The notes below the pieces were generated by a model. The model searched no databases, was not told the DNA's origin, and worked only from the letters and a program-made list of their open reading frames with translations. A stretch of 64,000 bases of DNA from the NCBI GenBank assembly GCA_902729315.2, contig LR746268.1, positions 9,245,005-9,309,004 of the forward strand, given 5' to 3'. Positions 38,501 through 49,257 of the stretch are shown one piece after another (position 1 is the stretch's first letter; each line of letters begins with the position of its first letter). This stretch comes from Spirodela intermedia. Lineage: Eukaryota; Streptophyta; Magnoliopsida; Alismatales; Araceae. Position numbers and translations under genes: made by a program.

Positions 38501-41500
38501 CTACTTGAGAAGAAATATCTAAATAAATCAAGTACAATCATCAATAAAGGTAACAAATCATTTATTTTGTAACAGATCAACATTGGGACATGGTCCCCAA
38601 ATGTCACCATAGATGTGGAAGAATGGGATTTCACTTCTTTCACCTATTGTTTGAAAGGATGTATGAGTATGTTTGGAGAGTTCACATGTATCACATTTGA
38701 GTGTGACTAAAAACACGTTTTGGAACAATCAAGCGAAATAATTTTTCATGGTGCTGAAGGGAGGATGGCCAGATCTCGAGACAACACAAGTTGTTAAGAT
38801 CAGCCATAAGAATGGCCTATGGTGCACTTAGTGTAAGAAAACCACGTTATACTCGTGAACTGAGATGGAAACTCCATGGAAAACTTTTGAATCAAGGAAG
38901 GAGCCAAATGTGAGAAAGAACTTTGGGATACTTTAAAGACACTCTATTTCCACAAGACAGGTTTGACTGAGTCCCCCTTAAGAAGTAGAGTCCCCCACAT
39001 TCTCTAGTAATTCCCATCCTCCATTGCCAAACCTTATCAAATAACATAAATATCTTCACAAAAAAAGCATAATAAGGTGAATTGTTGACTGATTTATTAT
39101 CAAAAGTGAGGTTGGTAAATAGTTCAGGAGCATGGACTTCTTTGATACAATGTCTAAGAGGTTCAAAGGTGAGGTCACCAATACTAACAATTGTGATAAG
39201 TGTACCATAAATAGTAGACAATTTCTAGCTACTAGAGCAAAGTGTATGTAACAAAGTGATGGGAAGAGTTTGTCGTATGGTTCATTGTTCTCGAGCTTAT
39301 TACCTAACATTTAGTAATGTTTTGAGATGGATCTTGAATTCAAAGACAGTGGAACTCATCAATCTTATTAATGTGAGTTGTGATTACTGTGCCACCGTCA
39401 AGTTTAGTTTTTCCAATTCAACAAGAGGTTGTTCTATTTTGTCTAGTGGATGGATCGGTTGCTAGATGCACCTAACTCGTACGATTCTCCAAACTGAAAT
39501 TCTATGACCTACGGTGGAGTTTCCAACATCTATTCCTAGTATGATGGGATTTCCTACAATACCTTCCTTTATAGTCGGACTTTTGAGTTTTTCCTTATAC
39601 AAAGAGTGGCTCGGATCTGCAACCTTCTCCATAGTGAACCCAAGCTTGACCACAAATGCAGCATTATCCATATCTTGTCCAGACAATTGATGCATTTCTT
39701 TACTTAGGACAACTAGGATCACCTCATCAAGGTATAGTGTGACTTGCATCCTAAAATTTTGTTGTCTGACATGATCAAACACATGGTTTAATATAACAAG
39801 AAATTCCCAAAACAACAAGCTCACTAGGGTTTTTAATTCCAACACTGAGATAATAATCAAGTTCTTGCCATAGGTTTTTCAATTCCCTAGGATATTCCAA
39901 TACTAACTTGGTTCTCTCAGCATTAGATATGTGTGGCTTGTTATTTTTCTTCAAGCATTTCATATGAATTGTTTCCCATAAGTCTTTGGCAGTAGCCAAG
40001 AAAAACAAAATTTCGACTGATTTGGGGAATCATAATTACCCAGATCCAAGTCTTTATTAAGGCATCCTCCTCCCACCACCTCCAAAATTGACGTGACGAG
40101 AAGTCTGGTGTCATATCCTCCAAATGATGTAGCATCCCTCATCCAATCAGAACATCCCTAATATATTATGATCACTAAGTTAAGATATAACTGGTTAACT
40201 AGAATTCCATGGGCATAGTAGGAAGTTCTATCACCAATCTTGATGTTCCAGAATTAGAATCCATTAAGGTAATAGAGGTGTCACCTACTTCTGACATAGG
40301 CTCAAGAAAAGAAACAAGAGGAAATGCTCAAGTTGGTTTCCAATCAATGATCAGATGTCCTCAAGAAAGGGACAACAAAAAAATAAATCTCCCAAATAGA
40401 GAAAAATAAAAGAGCAACCAAACCTGAATTGGCTCTAATACCATGTTGATCCTCATTCAATTTTCCTAGTGAAGATTGGGAGGTTGAATTCAACAATGAG
40501 AAATAATGTTTTTTCATGTTACATCCCATGGCAGGGTTCTGGTATTTATATCAGACCCTCCTGAAGGTTTTAAACACTAGAAATCAGAAAAGGAAAAACA
40601 TGACATGTGACACGTGAGATAATAAAGAGAGACATGTGAGGTACAATAATTCAAGGTACACCAACAGACAAATAATTGAAGAGTTTGGGCCAGAATTGCT
40701 ATCACCCAATATTTGGGATCTTTATCCAACTTGGATTATAGTGCAGTTATCATAATATATCTTTTCATTTTCTCTCTGTGCCCAAGCACTCTCTCTATAA
40801 CAGGCATAGTAAAAAAGAAGGCTCATTAAATATCATGTCTTTGGACCTCCGTTGATGGTAATTCAAACAAAAGCAATGGTGCAAAGAAAATAATACGTGA
40901 AATACCTGTAATCTAAATGAAAATCGTAATGTCTGGATTTGTGTTCCAGAACACACCCTCAAATCAAAACCAAGACTATCCAATCCACTGAGAAAGACTT
41001 CCTGTCAACAATTATATGCACCATGAATCACTAGGTTAAGTAAGATGTAATCATGAAAGACACAATAGGCACATAAAATCTCGAAATGGTCAACAAAAGA
41101 AGTTCCTCCGAATTGGGTCTAGAAAAAGAAATTCATTATGAAAATATTAAGACAGCCATAAAATTAAAAGAATTCGGAACATTGTATAATCAACTCAAGT
41201 TGATCAGTAATGGATGAAAAAAGAAGAGCTAATAGTTTACTGCCACTCAAGTTGGAGGTATAATTTTCATGTTTTTTTTTCTGTTTTCAATTTTTTGCTT
41301 TACTGTATCCAGCTATAATTCTTTTGCAATTTAATTCATTCCACTTTGGAAGGTTTTGGAAAATGGAGAAACGACCTCTGTCACGGAGGACAGGGGAGAA
41401 TGGCGGAAACCACCTCAATTCCATTCAACCATTACACCCCTTAACATAGGGAGAAATCCTAGACACTTTTCCAAAAACACCCTCAACTAATTACACTATT

Positions 41501-44500
41501 TTCCTACGACCTAGAACTTCCAAAAGAAGGCTTTAAGGAGATTGTAGAAAAAGTAATGAGAAATTGATGCTAACTTGCGGGTCTTGTTGGTTTATGCAAG
41601 ATGAAGACACCTCAAGGTCTATTATCAAAGTTGATATCCCTCTTGATTAGTCCTCTTGCAGGAGGCATCCACCAGTAGCCTATTAAAACGACTAGCATGT
41701 CCTCACAATGAATTTATCTGAATCACTATAAATAGCCCAGGGATTCCATCTGAAGGAAACCATCTCCTGTAAGGAAGAATCCTACAGAAATGTGTAAAAG
41801 CTATAGCTTTCTGAAAGCTCGTAGCAAGATAAGCATAGCTAAGGAGAACATGATTCAAAGGAAAAAAATAAAGCTCAGAGATGCTCTTGGCGCATCAATA
41901 ACTGATTCAGTTCCAAGATACTGGAAGTTGTCAATGAAATAAAATGAGGAAGAAGAAAAGTAAAGACATCGTTAAGATTTTCATATCCTATTTCCTATGT
42001 CTCAGAACTGTGAAAGTTCAAAATGCCACCAACCAGGTGTGACTAGAGGTCAAGAAATCCCAACAAATCCAAGTCTGAGTACTGCCCTCGAAAAAGAAGT
42101 TGACTCAGTTAGGCCAACTGGACCATTTAAGGATTAAGATTTGAGGCACCGGTCAAGGAGACTATTGCATTACTGAGGCAAAATCACAGGTACAAGACAA
42201 CGCATACTGGGTTAAAATAGTCTGTCCCAGAGAAAGATCTAGGCTGTTAAATACAATAATGTTGGCAACAACTGGTGCCGATCTGTATGTTATGACCCCA
42301 AGTTTAATTGGCCACATGCCATGTGAAAATGTTCTAACATGCAGGTCGGTTCTTGCAGGATGTTATCATGTGGATAGTACCAATTATGGATAGAAGGTTA
42401 GCATCAGGATGTAGAGTTCACGTACAAGCTGATGCCTTTAGACCCTATTATGTAGATAATGGAAACGAGATGAATAGATCTTACAAAAAAGCCAAGAATT
42501 ATGATATCACACTAACACGACTAAGACCTTCCATCTGATAGCCAATGTACTGATGAGTGGACGACCTATGTATCTTGACCATACATGTAATTTCTCAGAA
42601 TAGCCAATGTACACAACTTTCACGCTAACAAAGTGTTAAAATCTGGTAGGATATAAGTCTTCTCAATCTTCAAAAGTTGCAATGAAGATTTTTTCTCAGT
42701 GCACATAAAACACAAGATTTCCATAAACACGGAATAAAAAAATTATCACATTACCTCAACATGGAGACCTTTGGACCTGAGACAAAGGGACTTAAGAGCT
42801 TGAATAATCTTATCACCACAAGACTTCAAGCGAGAAATAATTTTAGCTGCTGAATGTGCGAGAATGTCTGGCTGAGCTTTGCGAAAGTCTTCAATTTTTA
42901 CTAAAGACTGGAAGTGATGAAATTTAGTTGTTATGCCTTGAAGCAAGGATAGGACGCAAACTGAAAGAAAATACATAACTTTTATCCATATTCAGGATAA
43001 TAAAAAATCACTCAATATATCATGTTGTTTGGTTCGTGGTTCTTCCTTCTTGCATGATGATAAATTACCAATGAGATAAACTGAATAAGTAGCCTCTTGC
43101 AATTTGAAATGCTTGTTACACCAATAGTTATGCAACAAATATGAACACTGGGACACCAGTATAAAAAAAAAATTAGTCGACGAAAAAGGAAACCACAAAT
43201 ATGGTACAATAGAAAATTAACCCACAATGAAAGGGGAATCTAAGGGTCTAATAAAAAGGTAAGAAACAGGACAGACTATAGAATTTTGCATAGACCGATC
43301 TGGGTTTTAGCCTGAAAGGAATTAAGAGCAAAAACACTTTAACTGCATGCCGGGACCCAAATGTGATAATTGCTAAAGCGTTTGATATCAGATAATCAGA
43401 AACTTGCCTGACTGCCATATGCAGAGACCAGATATATGTTGATGATTTCCAGCTTATAAAACGACGTTCCGCTTTGAAGGCTCTCTTCTCTCCCTGCTTT
43501 CTCTGCATAAATTTGCAGTTTCTTGAGATGAGGCTGTGGACTAATTTTTTTCCCATGCTTGTGGTATCCAAACATAAACAATCTAGCACTGCTACAGTGC
43601 TTTCCCAGTCAAGTATAGGTTACTAACCTGACTGGTTTGGTTTTCGAGAGACAAAGCTGTCTTCAACAATGGTAGGTCTCAGAAGACCTTGGATGACAAG
43701 GCTAGCAGGTGGCTGTTCCATCCAATCTAAATGGATGCTTGATACAACCTGGAATAAGGAACCAATTAACCAGAAACCCATCAAAGGAATAAAAATGTAT
43801 ACTAGATTCGCCGGTTTTGGTTTTAGAATAGCACATTATATGGATTTGAAAGAATAAATACGTAAAAGTTAGCGGAATTGCCTGTTCCTACACTACAACA
43901 TCAGGATACATACTGTTCATACTTCTCTGAGAAGCATACCTCTGATATTTTCTTAGCAAAGTACATTGGATGAGCAGATTTTAAGGTATCTAAATTTGTC
44001 CAATCGCCAAATGGTTCAGAAGAAATCACATCCACATCATCGTCGTCATCATAGTCATCATCATCTTCGTTGTCATTGAGGACAACATCATACTGTCCAT
44101 CATCATCATCGTCATCAATCACCGATACATAATCCTACATATGCATTATAGAGGCATTATGAAGAAAGCTTGACAATTGAAATGAATTATCTCGTCGAAA
44201 CAAATCCAGCAGATTACAGGGGTTCAAAGACTTTACCTGTTCATAATCATCAGTAATGTCGGGATCCTCATTTGTGATATCTTCAATACCGAAATCAACA
44301 TTGGAAGGTCCTAATAAATCCATTTCTGAGAGCCTTTCAATGTTGTCCAAGCCTACAATTACTTGCTGGTTCGAGAACAAAACATTAACAAAAGGGCAAC
44401 AGAACAATATATATGGGGATTTAAATGCCCCTTACCACTAATTTATCATCAGCATTTAGAGTCTGCAAAATATCCTCGTCATCTTTCATCTCAAAGTAAA

Positions 44501-45399
44501 TATCTGCAGAGACGGGATTAGATGAATCACACGATAGTCACAGAATATATTTTAAGACGCAATAAAAAAGAGGAACAGTTGACTACAAGGAAATCATGAT
44601 TTCAAAGAGCAAGAGCAGCAATAACCTCCGTGCTCGTCAGTTAAATACGACAACTCGGGCCAGAAAATGTTCTCCTGAACCTCGTCATTTATCAAAGCTG
44701 AGAACAACAAAGCAGCCTTGCTGTGCACCTGGATATCAGTAAGCAGGGTCATCAGTAAAGTAGGTGTCGAAAGACATGCAGTGATGGGTTTCTTAATTTC
44801 AGGGGAAGAGGAGGGCAGTTTAAGTTGCAGGGATGGGTATGAAATATGGCGGAAAATAATTTTGGCACCGGGTAGAAGGTCACGAAGGCCACGGTTACAC
44901 AAGAACGAGGTTTATATAGCAGAAGACAGGGAGTTTTTTCCATTTCCTGTGACAAATATCAACTGGTTTTCATAAGGGTAGTACTGTATAAGCAGGGCAT
45001 GCCATAAAAGAAACGCGTCTGTGAGGCTCGTAGGGAGGCGGCAGTACCTCTTACCTCGATTATGGTCCGCGCCATCTCGGCGTCCGTGAGCCGCGCCTCA
45101 CCCTGCACCTCGGGGAGAGGCTCCGCCATCTCCTCGAATGGGTGATAGAGGGGTCTTTGGTTGATTCCATCTTCTGGTTCTTCCTCCGGCGCCCAATGGT
45201 GGTGCTGCGGTGGTGCGGCTCGGACTCTGTTCGCAACACCGGGGAGACAGTGGCGGCGTCGGCAGAGGCTCCCCAACCTCCAACAGAGTCCGCTCCCTAG
45301 TGAAGATGGAGTTGCCAGGGAAGCCGCTCGGACAACGGGGGCGTTGCTCCGAAATCCGACGCCCAACGTGGCGGCATCCATCGTCTTCGTCATTAGCAT
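26503..45399 (-). CDS. At3g49140-like plastid protein with a 14.3-kb terminal intron (10 exons)
   Basis: Exons on the minus strand: 45399-45055, 44728-44626, 44503-44436, 44365-44237, 44134-43940, 43748-43628, 43502-43408, 42907-42755, 41001-40906, 26607-26503. They join in phase to 469 residues; the Arabidopsis homologue has about 500. The N-terminus is rich in Ala/Ser/Arg like a chloroplast transit peptide. MARTIIE precedes an N-terminal domain in exons 2-4; exon 5 encodes an acidic Asp run (about residues 220-245). Exons 7-10 carry the conserved C-terminal part, including [49 protein letters not shown] and the last exon's [18 protein letters not shown]. That half resembles the HugZ-like/DUF2470 fold of glutamyl-tRNA-reductase-binding proteins (recalled, not tested). 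The family is often labelled PPR, but I see no PPR motif. Intron 7 has a GC donor. Intron 9 (26608-40905) contains three copia elements. The start could also be the ATG at 45381. Molecular function is unknown. Confidence 0.88.
28049..28361 (+). repeat. 5' LTR of copia element 1 (313 bp)
   Basis: It starts TGTTGAAC and ends ATCAACA, with TGGTATCAGAGC (tRNA-Met primer site) directly after. It contains a short inverted repeat around two TGGATCCA copies near 28132-28156. By eye it is roughly 85 percent identical to the 3' LTR. Confidence 0.9.
28840..30200 (+). pseudogene. Reverse transcriptase/RNase H remnant of copia element 1
   Basis: The start of the reverse transcriptase (KARLVVK region) is near 28850-28950, followed by a decayed [10 protein letters not shown] region near 29150. 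The longest open piece is 29208-29486, where the catalytic YVDD is changed to VGD. RNase H remains at 29741-29956 (ARPTVEAEF in place of the usual ARSSVEAEY). Stops and frame changes separate the pieces, so it cannot encode a working polyprotein. Confidence 0.85.
30255..30571 (+). repeat. 3' LTR of copia element 1 (317 bp)
   Basis: It starts TGTTGAAC directly after a polypurine tract and ends TATCAACA. It aligns along its whole length with 28049-28361. Confidence 0.9.
30866..31077 (-). repeat. 3' LTR of copia element 3
   Basis: It matches the LTR at 40444-40666 over the blocks beginning GATCCTCATTCA, GAGGTTGAATTCAA and TGTTTTTTCATGTTACA. It has an extra block of roughly 28 bp near 30890 and a shorter distal end, so its right limit is approximate. 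Confidence 0.7.
31078..31608 (-). pseudogene. Reverse transcriptase/RNase H remnant of copia element 3 (3' part)
   Basis: This continues the reverse transcriptase cut by element 2. On the minus strand the active-site block reads [11 protein letters not shown] near 31500, followed by [12 protein letters not shown] and LKYF. Downstream sequence up to the LTR is short and strongly decayed, so most of RNase H has been lost. Confidence 0.7.
31614..31836 (+). repeat. 5' LTR of copia element 2 (223 bp)
   Basis: Starts TGTTGTC and ends GACTACA, directly followed by the tRNA-Met primer site. A TATA box (TATAAATA, 31719-31726) and an AATAAAG polyadenylation signal near 31760 lie inside, as expected for an LTR promoter. 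Confidence 0.95.
32133..33250 (+). pseudogene. gag of copia element 2 (disrupted)
   Basis: The gag frame opens with the ATG at 32133. It has stops near 32283, 32340 and 32577 and in the 32600-32880 stretch. The best-preserved parts are the UBN2-like segment (32358-32579) and the nucleocapsid zinc knuckle CX2CX4HX4C (about 32969-33010), in which the usual Gly-His is Cys-His. A coiled-coil-like stretch (about 33140-33200) ends the region. Confidence 0.85.
33260..36480 (+). pseudogene. pol of copia element 2 (protease, integrase, reverse transcriptase, RNase H; disrupted)
   Basis: In order: aspartic protease with VDSG near 33285, followed by MTNSP; the pre-integrase HHCC region to about 33830; the integrase core (33953-34744, with the [12 protein letters not shown] motif near 34150); reverse transcriptase (34900-35700, with [14 protein letters not shown] and an intact YVDD at 35574-35585); and RNase H (35818-36400). 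Stops fall at 33729, 33917, 34742, 35298 and 35670 and there are several frame changes, so no complete polyprotein can be made. Confidence 0.9.
36538..36767 (+). repeat. 3' LTR of copia element 2 (230 bp)
   Basis: Starts TGTTGTC after the polypurine tract and ends GAGTACA. It differs from the 5' LTR by about ten substitutions and a few small indels. Confidence 0.95.
37241..37454. repeat. 107-bp tandem duplication inside copia element 3
   Basis: The unit starting AGGGTAGTAA at 37241 is repeated from 37348, with the same GACCTATA, TTTTTTGATAAGAGAGG and GGGCAATAGGAAGTGAA blocks. Small indels distinguish the copies. Confidence 0.85.
37901..38352. repeat. 226-bp tandem duplication inside copia element 3
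   Basis: The unit starting TAATTTGATCAGTAGG at 37901 is repeated from 38127, almost base for base. A few substitutions occur near the ends of the unit. Confidence 0.9.
40444..40666 (-). repeat. 5' LTR of copia element 3 (223 bp)
   Basis: Bounded by TGTTGATCC and CACCAACA. The tRNA-Met primer-site complement (CTCTAATACCA) lies immediately outside at 40433-40443, which fixes this as the 5' LTR on the minus strand. Confidence 0.8.
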
Positions 45400-46639
45400 C
45401 AGCCCGCCACCACCCACCGAGCATCGAAGCGGATAGGGAGAGAAGTGAACGGTCGGCTTCCGCTCTATTTTAATGACTTCCGGAGGCGAATCGTTTTTAC
45501 AACAGATGACCTTATAGAGCCTGAGATTTAAGGACGGGAGCCCGTCGAGAGAAACATGCAGCAATGCGCATCACTGAGTATTCCACTATTGAATTGAATT
45601 ATGGGCGGGTACCCCGAACCCCTCATTTAATGCTTTCTCAGCCGGGCCAGAGTATGGTCGGAGTCTGGATTCTTTCCCGAGCCAGAAATCCCCCGTCCGT
45701 TTGACCCCTGATCTCTTTCCCTCTTTTCCCCCCTCCCCCAATGACAGATTCGGTCGTCAACTTCAAAGTTTCGATCCATGCATCGTGGAAGTATGAGAAG
45801 AGTGCGCCAATATGTGTGACAAAAATCAATCCAAAATTTAATTATGTTCTTTAATTATCTTAAGAGTTTGTGATTCGAGAAAAGTTGATTGACTCAACTC
45901 TTGCGTATAATAAAATCAAGGAAAAGGAATCATTCAGCTCATCTTGGGCAATTTTTGTATACCCTTTGATAAGTACACACTTTCAGTGTGGCAACGTTTC
46001 TAGAAGAAGCATTCAACTTTCTTCCATCGCTTACTCCTCTGTTGACTTTTTTATATTATTACATTTAACTTAATAAATAAAATGATTGATTAACATTAGT
46101 ATGTAGTATTTAAAGTACGTCAACAACCCTTGCAACACTACGCTGGTGTTGAAAGATTATTAATTATGAAAGTTAAAATCAAATATATAATTAAAATTTC
46201 AAAATAATATTCACATTTTAATTAAGTACTATAGTTATTTTTAACATTATGTACGGCTATTAAAAAGTAACTCAAAATAAATTTTAAAAAATGTTTTAAA
46301 TCATGTAAAAATATGTTATTTGTAGAAAATAACTATTGAGATAGAAAACATGACAGCATAAAAAGAGAAAGAATAATAAATTAACAAATGCTATTCACAA
46401 TGAACAATTTAGATGAATTCTAGATCTTTCAATTCTAGCTGAACCTGAACAACATTGAATGCATTGACCAACAACTACTGATCACATCTATTGACTCTTA
46501 ATATTCTTCACTTATAACCTTTTAAGTGGGTAGACGGCCATTGTCTCCCATTTTCATGTGTCTCTTATGTGGACAAAAACTTAATTTAGCTTGTATGTCT
46601 TTGAAATATTTTGGACTTAGTTCTATCATGGAGATTGGT

Positions 46640-47260
46640 GTGGTTTAATCGTTGTATAATAAATTACATAGATTTAAAATTGATAAAACTAAAAAATATT
46701 AATTAAAGATTTTTAAAAGTATGTTAGTACAAATATATCAATTATAATTAAATAAAATGATATACAAATAGAGAAAAAATTGAAATAAAGGATATAATAT
46801 AATATTATGTAATATTTTATAATTTTTCAAAATAATAATAAAATATTTTATAATTTTTAGATTAAACAATGAAAATAAAGTTTATTTAAAAATACACAAA
46901 AAGTAAATTCAAATGTTGACATCAATGTCCCAACAAACATGATTTGGAAGGAAATAGAGTTCAACTCAATGATTATTATGTTAGGAATTATAGATGATTT
47001 AATTAGTTAAGTATTTATAAAAGTCAAAAGAATTCTATTTAACTAAATAAAGATTTTAAAATTTGAAATCACATAAAATATCACTAATTCGAAGAATAAT
47101 TACGTTTAAAATAAGAAAAATAGAGTTTAGCATTGCTAAGGTGATCACCAAAATTTTGAGCATTCAAGAGAATTTTCATGCGATGTCTATAAACCCAAAA
47201 GGTTTTTTTAGACATTTACAACGTGGTCAATCTTTGGATGATGACATCAAGACAATGTGA
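46640..47260. repeat. Decayed copy A of a dispersed repeat
   Basis: Blocks such as AAAGTCAAAAGAATTCTATTT, AAATCACATAAAATATCACT and TTTTGAGCATTCAAGAG line up in order with the CpG-rich copy at 62833-64000 and with 49258-50280. Nearly all CpG sites of that copy are TpG or CpA here. Confidence 0.75.
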
Positions 47261-47329
47261 GTGCCCCGATGAATGTGATTCAGACAATAAAATTCAGCTT
47301 TGTGACTATTACATAAGAATTAAAAATAA

Positions 47330-47560
47330 TTTAATTGATCAAATATCTATAAAAGTCAAAAGAGTCGTATTTGACTAAATAAGAGTTTTAAAAATTAAAA
47401 TCACACAAAATCTCACTAATTTAAATAATAATTAAATTTTATAATAAGAAAAATAGAGTCCCGTCATCATAATGGTGATCACTAGAATTTTGAGTATTTT
47501 AGGAGAATTTTCGTGCAACATCTATGACCCCAAAAAGTCACTAGTATTGTGGGCACTAGA
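47330..47560. repeat. Partial copy A' of the same dispersed repeat
   Basis: It repeats the middle of copy A in direct orientation (AATTGATCAAATATCTATAAA, AAGTCAAAAGAG, AAAATCACACAAAATCTCACT, TTTTGAGTATTTTAGGAGAA). It is therefore a truncated second insertion or a tandem duplication. Confidence 0.7.
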
Positions 47561-48152
47561 ATCTATAAACTCTCAAGGCTGTGGCACTGGTGTTGGACCA
47601 GGTGTCTCAATCTTTCAGGCCCGACATGATCCACATTGGATCGGACAAAATTGGGCAGAGAAGCCAGTCCAAAGGACGCGCTCAATATGGGTAAAAAGTG
47701 TGAAAAATATTACAACCATGTTTTTATGAACTATTGATGACTAGATTTATGAGAAGAGCACATTAAATCAATTATCCCTAAAATGTATTCACGCAAAGAC
47801 TATTTCTTCCAAAACCCCTCTCCCAAACCCGATTCTTGGCATGGCATGGGTAGGATGGTGCCTGGTGAGGTGTATATGGCAGAGGTTTCAAGCCGCCAGT
47901 GCCCTGCCAGCAGCTATTAGAAGTTAAATTTGGTTTTTGATATTGGCTCCAGGTTATGATTACTATTCATATTTTTCCCTCTTCTTTCTTCCCCCACTGT
48001 TTCCTTCCTTTTTTTTCCCCTCTATCGCCCTCTAATGAGCTGCCCTTCACAGCAGCTATGCCGCTTGGAGCTGACCAGTCTGAGTAAGGTTTAAGTCGTT
48101 AGCCAAGATTAGCTGATCTCTCCAGAGTTGACCGCTCTCTGTTCAGTTCAGT

Positions 48153-48185
48153 CCAGCCCAGCCCAGCCCAGCCCAGCCCAGCCCA
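48153..48185. repeat. Pentanucleotide (CCCAG)n microsatellite
   Basis: About six tandem CCCAG units. Confidence 0.95.
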
Positions 48186-49183
48186 TTATTCGACCTATTC
48201 GGTCGGATTTAGTTTCCTTTTGAAACATTCAAGGCAGGATCGGATCCCCTTCCCCACCCAAATACTAGGATCAGCCTATTCTGTGGTGTATCATTGCAGA
48301 TTTCGATTTTATATCTTTTATGCGTTGAAAGGATTGCCTTTCTTTTCTTTTCTTTTTCACTAATGTGAACTTTTTGCTGGTATCAAAAAGTCAACTGGTC
48401 CAATACGAGTAGGCGGAACAAGGGAGTGAGAAACAAGGAACCGAAGTGTACAAAGCGAGTAGAAGAGAAAAAATGAAGATGAGGCTCCATGGAAGTGACC
48501 ATGGCCGAAGATGGCTGCTTCTGCGTTCGCAACACCCCTCCACCCCATTCGAGGTCTTCCACCTCCAACCCAACCCCTCTTTCCGCCGCTCTCCGCCTCA
48601 CACCCCGACGACACTCTTTGCTCTTTTCCCTCTCCGTCGGTTCCGCTTTCCGCTCATTTCGAACGCCACTACCCGTTAGAAAGGTCGAGTAGGACAAAAT
48701 TAGTCCCCGGCTTCTAACCGTTCCTCCCTTTTCTTTCAAAAATTGGAAAATATACTGGCTTTCATCTAGAGATCCATCGATCACAAGTCTGATCTCCTAG
48801 TCTTGTGCTTACTACGTTCTTGATGCGTAGCCACAAAATTTTAAGTTTAGAATGGTATGAATCTCTCAGTCCCCATTTGTCAGCCTCGTTCTCTTTTAAT
48901 TCTCATTTAATTGATTATCCCTGGTCTTTATCTTGCTCCGTTAGTCCCTCCCTTTTCCCTTTTTAGCACTCTTCTCAAAATATTCTATCCTATCGTTTAT
49001 CACCCTCTCAATGTCTCATTCCTTCATGAACCAAACCTAATATTTTTTTTTTGTCCCTTATGGGGACTTAGGCCTAGCCCCTTCTCAAGGGGTGACCTAA
49101 TATTGCTTCAACTCATACGCTGTAATTTTATGAGATTCAATGGCAACTCACTTACTTAAAGAGGCTAAAGATTTAGGGTTTAT

Positions 49184-49204
49184 AATATATATATATATAT
49201 ATAT
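49184..49204. repeat. (AT)n microsatellite
   Basis: A run of about ten AT dinucleotides just upstream of repeat copy B. Confidence 0.9.
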
Positions 49205-49257
49205 TTGATTTTATACTTTGGCCAAACTTTCTGGAGGTAATTTTCTTAGTATTTGAC

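Larger units (their letters stand above)
36775..40440 (-). pseudogene. gag-pol remnant of copia element 3 (5' two-thirds)
   Basis: Pieces on the minus strand in order: gag with the LWQELDYYL motif (39775-40140); a protease/pre-integrase segment (38892-39310); integrase with a TPQQN motif (38282-38479); and the start of reverse transcriptase ending at the KSLYGL motif just before the nested insertion (36775-36860). Two tandem duplications (37241-37454 and 37901-38352) further disrupt it. It is non-coding now. Confidence 0.8.
30866..40666 (-). mobile_element. Ty1/copia element 3, split by nested insertion of element 2
   Basis: Read on the minus strand, the element begins with a 5' LTR (40666-40444), then a primer-binding site (TGGTATTAGAGC, one change from the tRNA-Met complement), gag (about 40140-39770), protease (about 39310-38892), integrase (about 38480-38282) and reverse transcriptase. 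The last is interrupted at 36768-36772 and resumes at 31608. The reverse transcriptase active site reads YLDD near 31500, and the other LTR lies at 30866-31077. Flanking 5-mers are GACAT (30861-30865) and GACAA (40667-40671), a nearly preserved target duplication. All coding parts carry stops and frameshifts. Without the insertion it is about 4.6 kb. It is in the same orientation as the host gene. Confidence 0.85.

Noticed and set aside
40795-40983. Minus-strand open frame running from the [11 protein letters not shown] exon to a stop at 40795, as a possible gene end
   Set aside because: The part beyond 40906 follows a good GT donor (CAG|GTATTT) and does not resemble the family ending; the spliced exon at 26.6 kb does.
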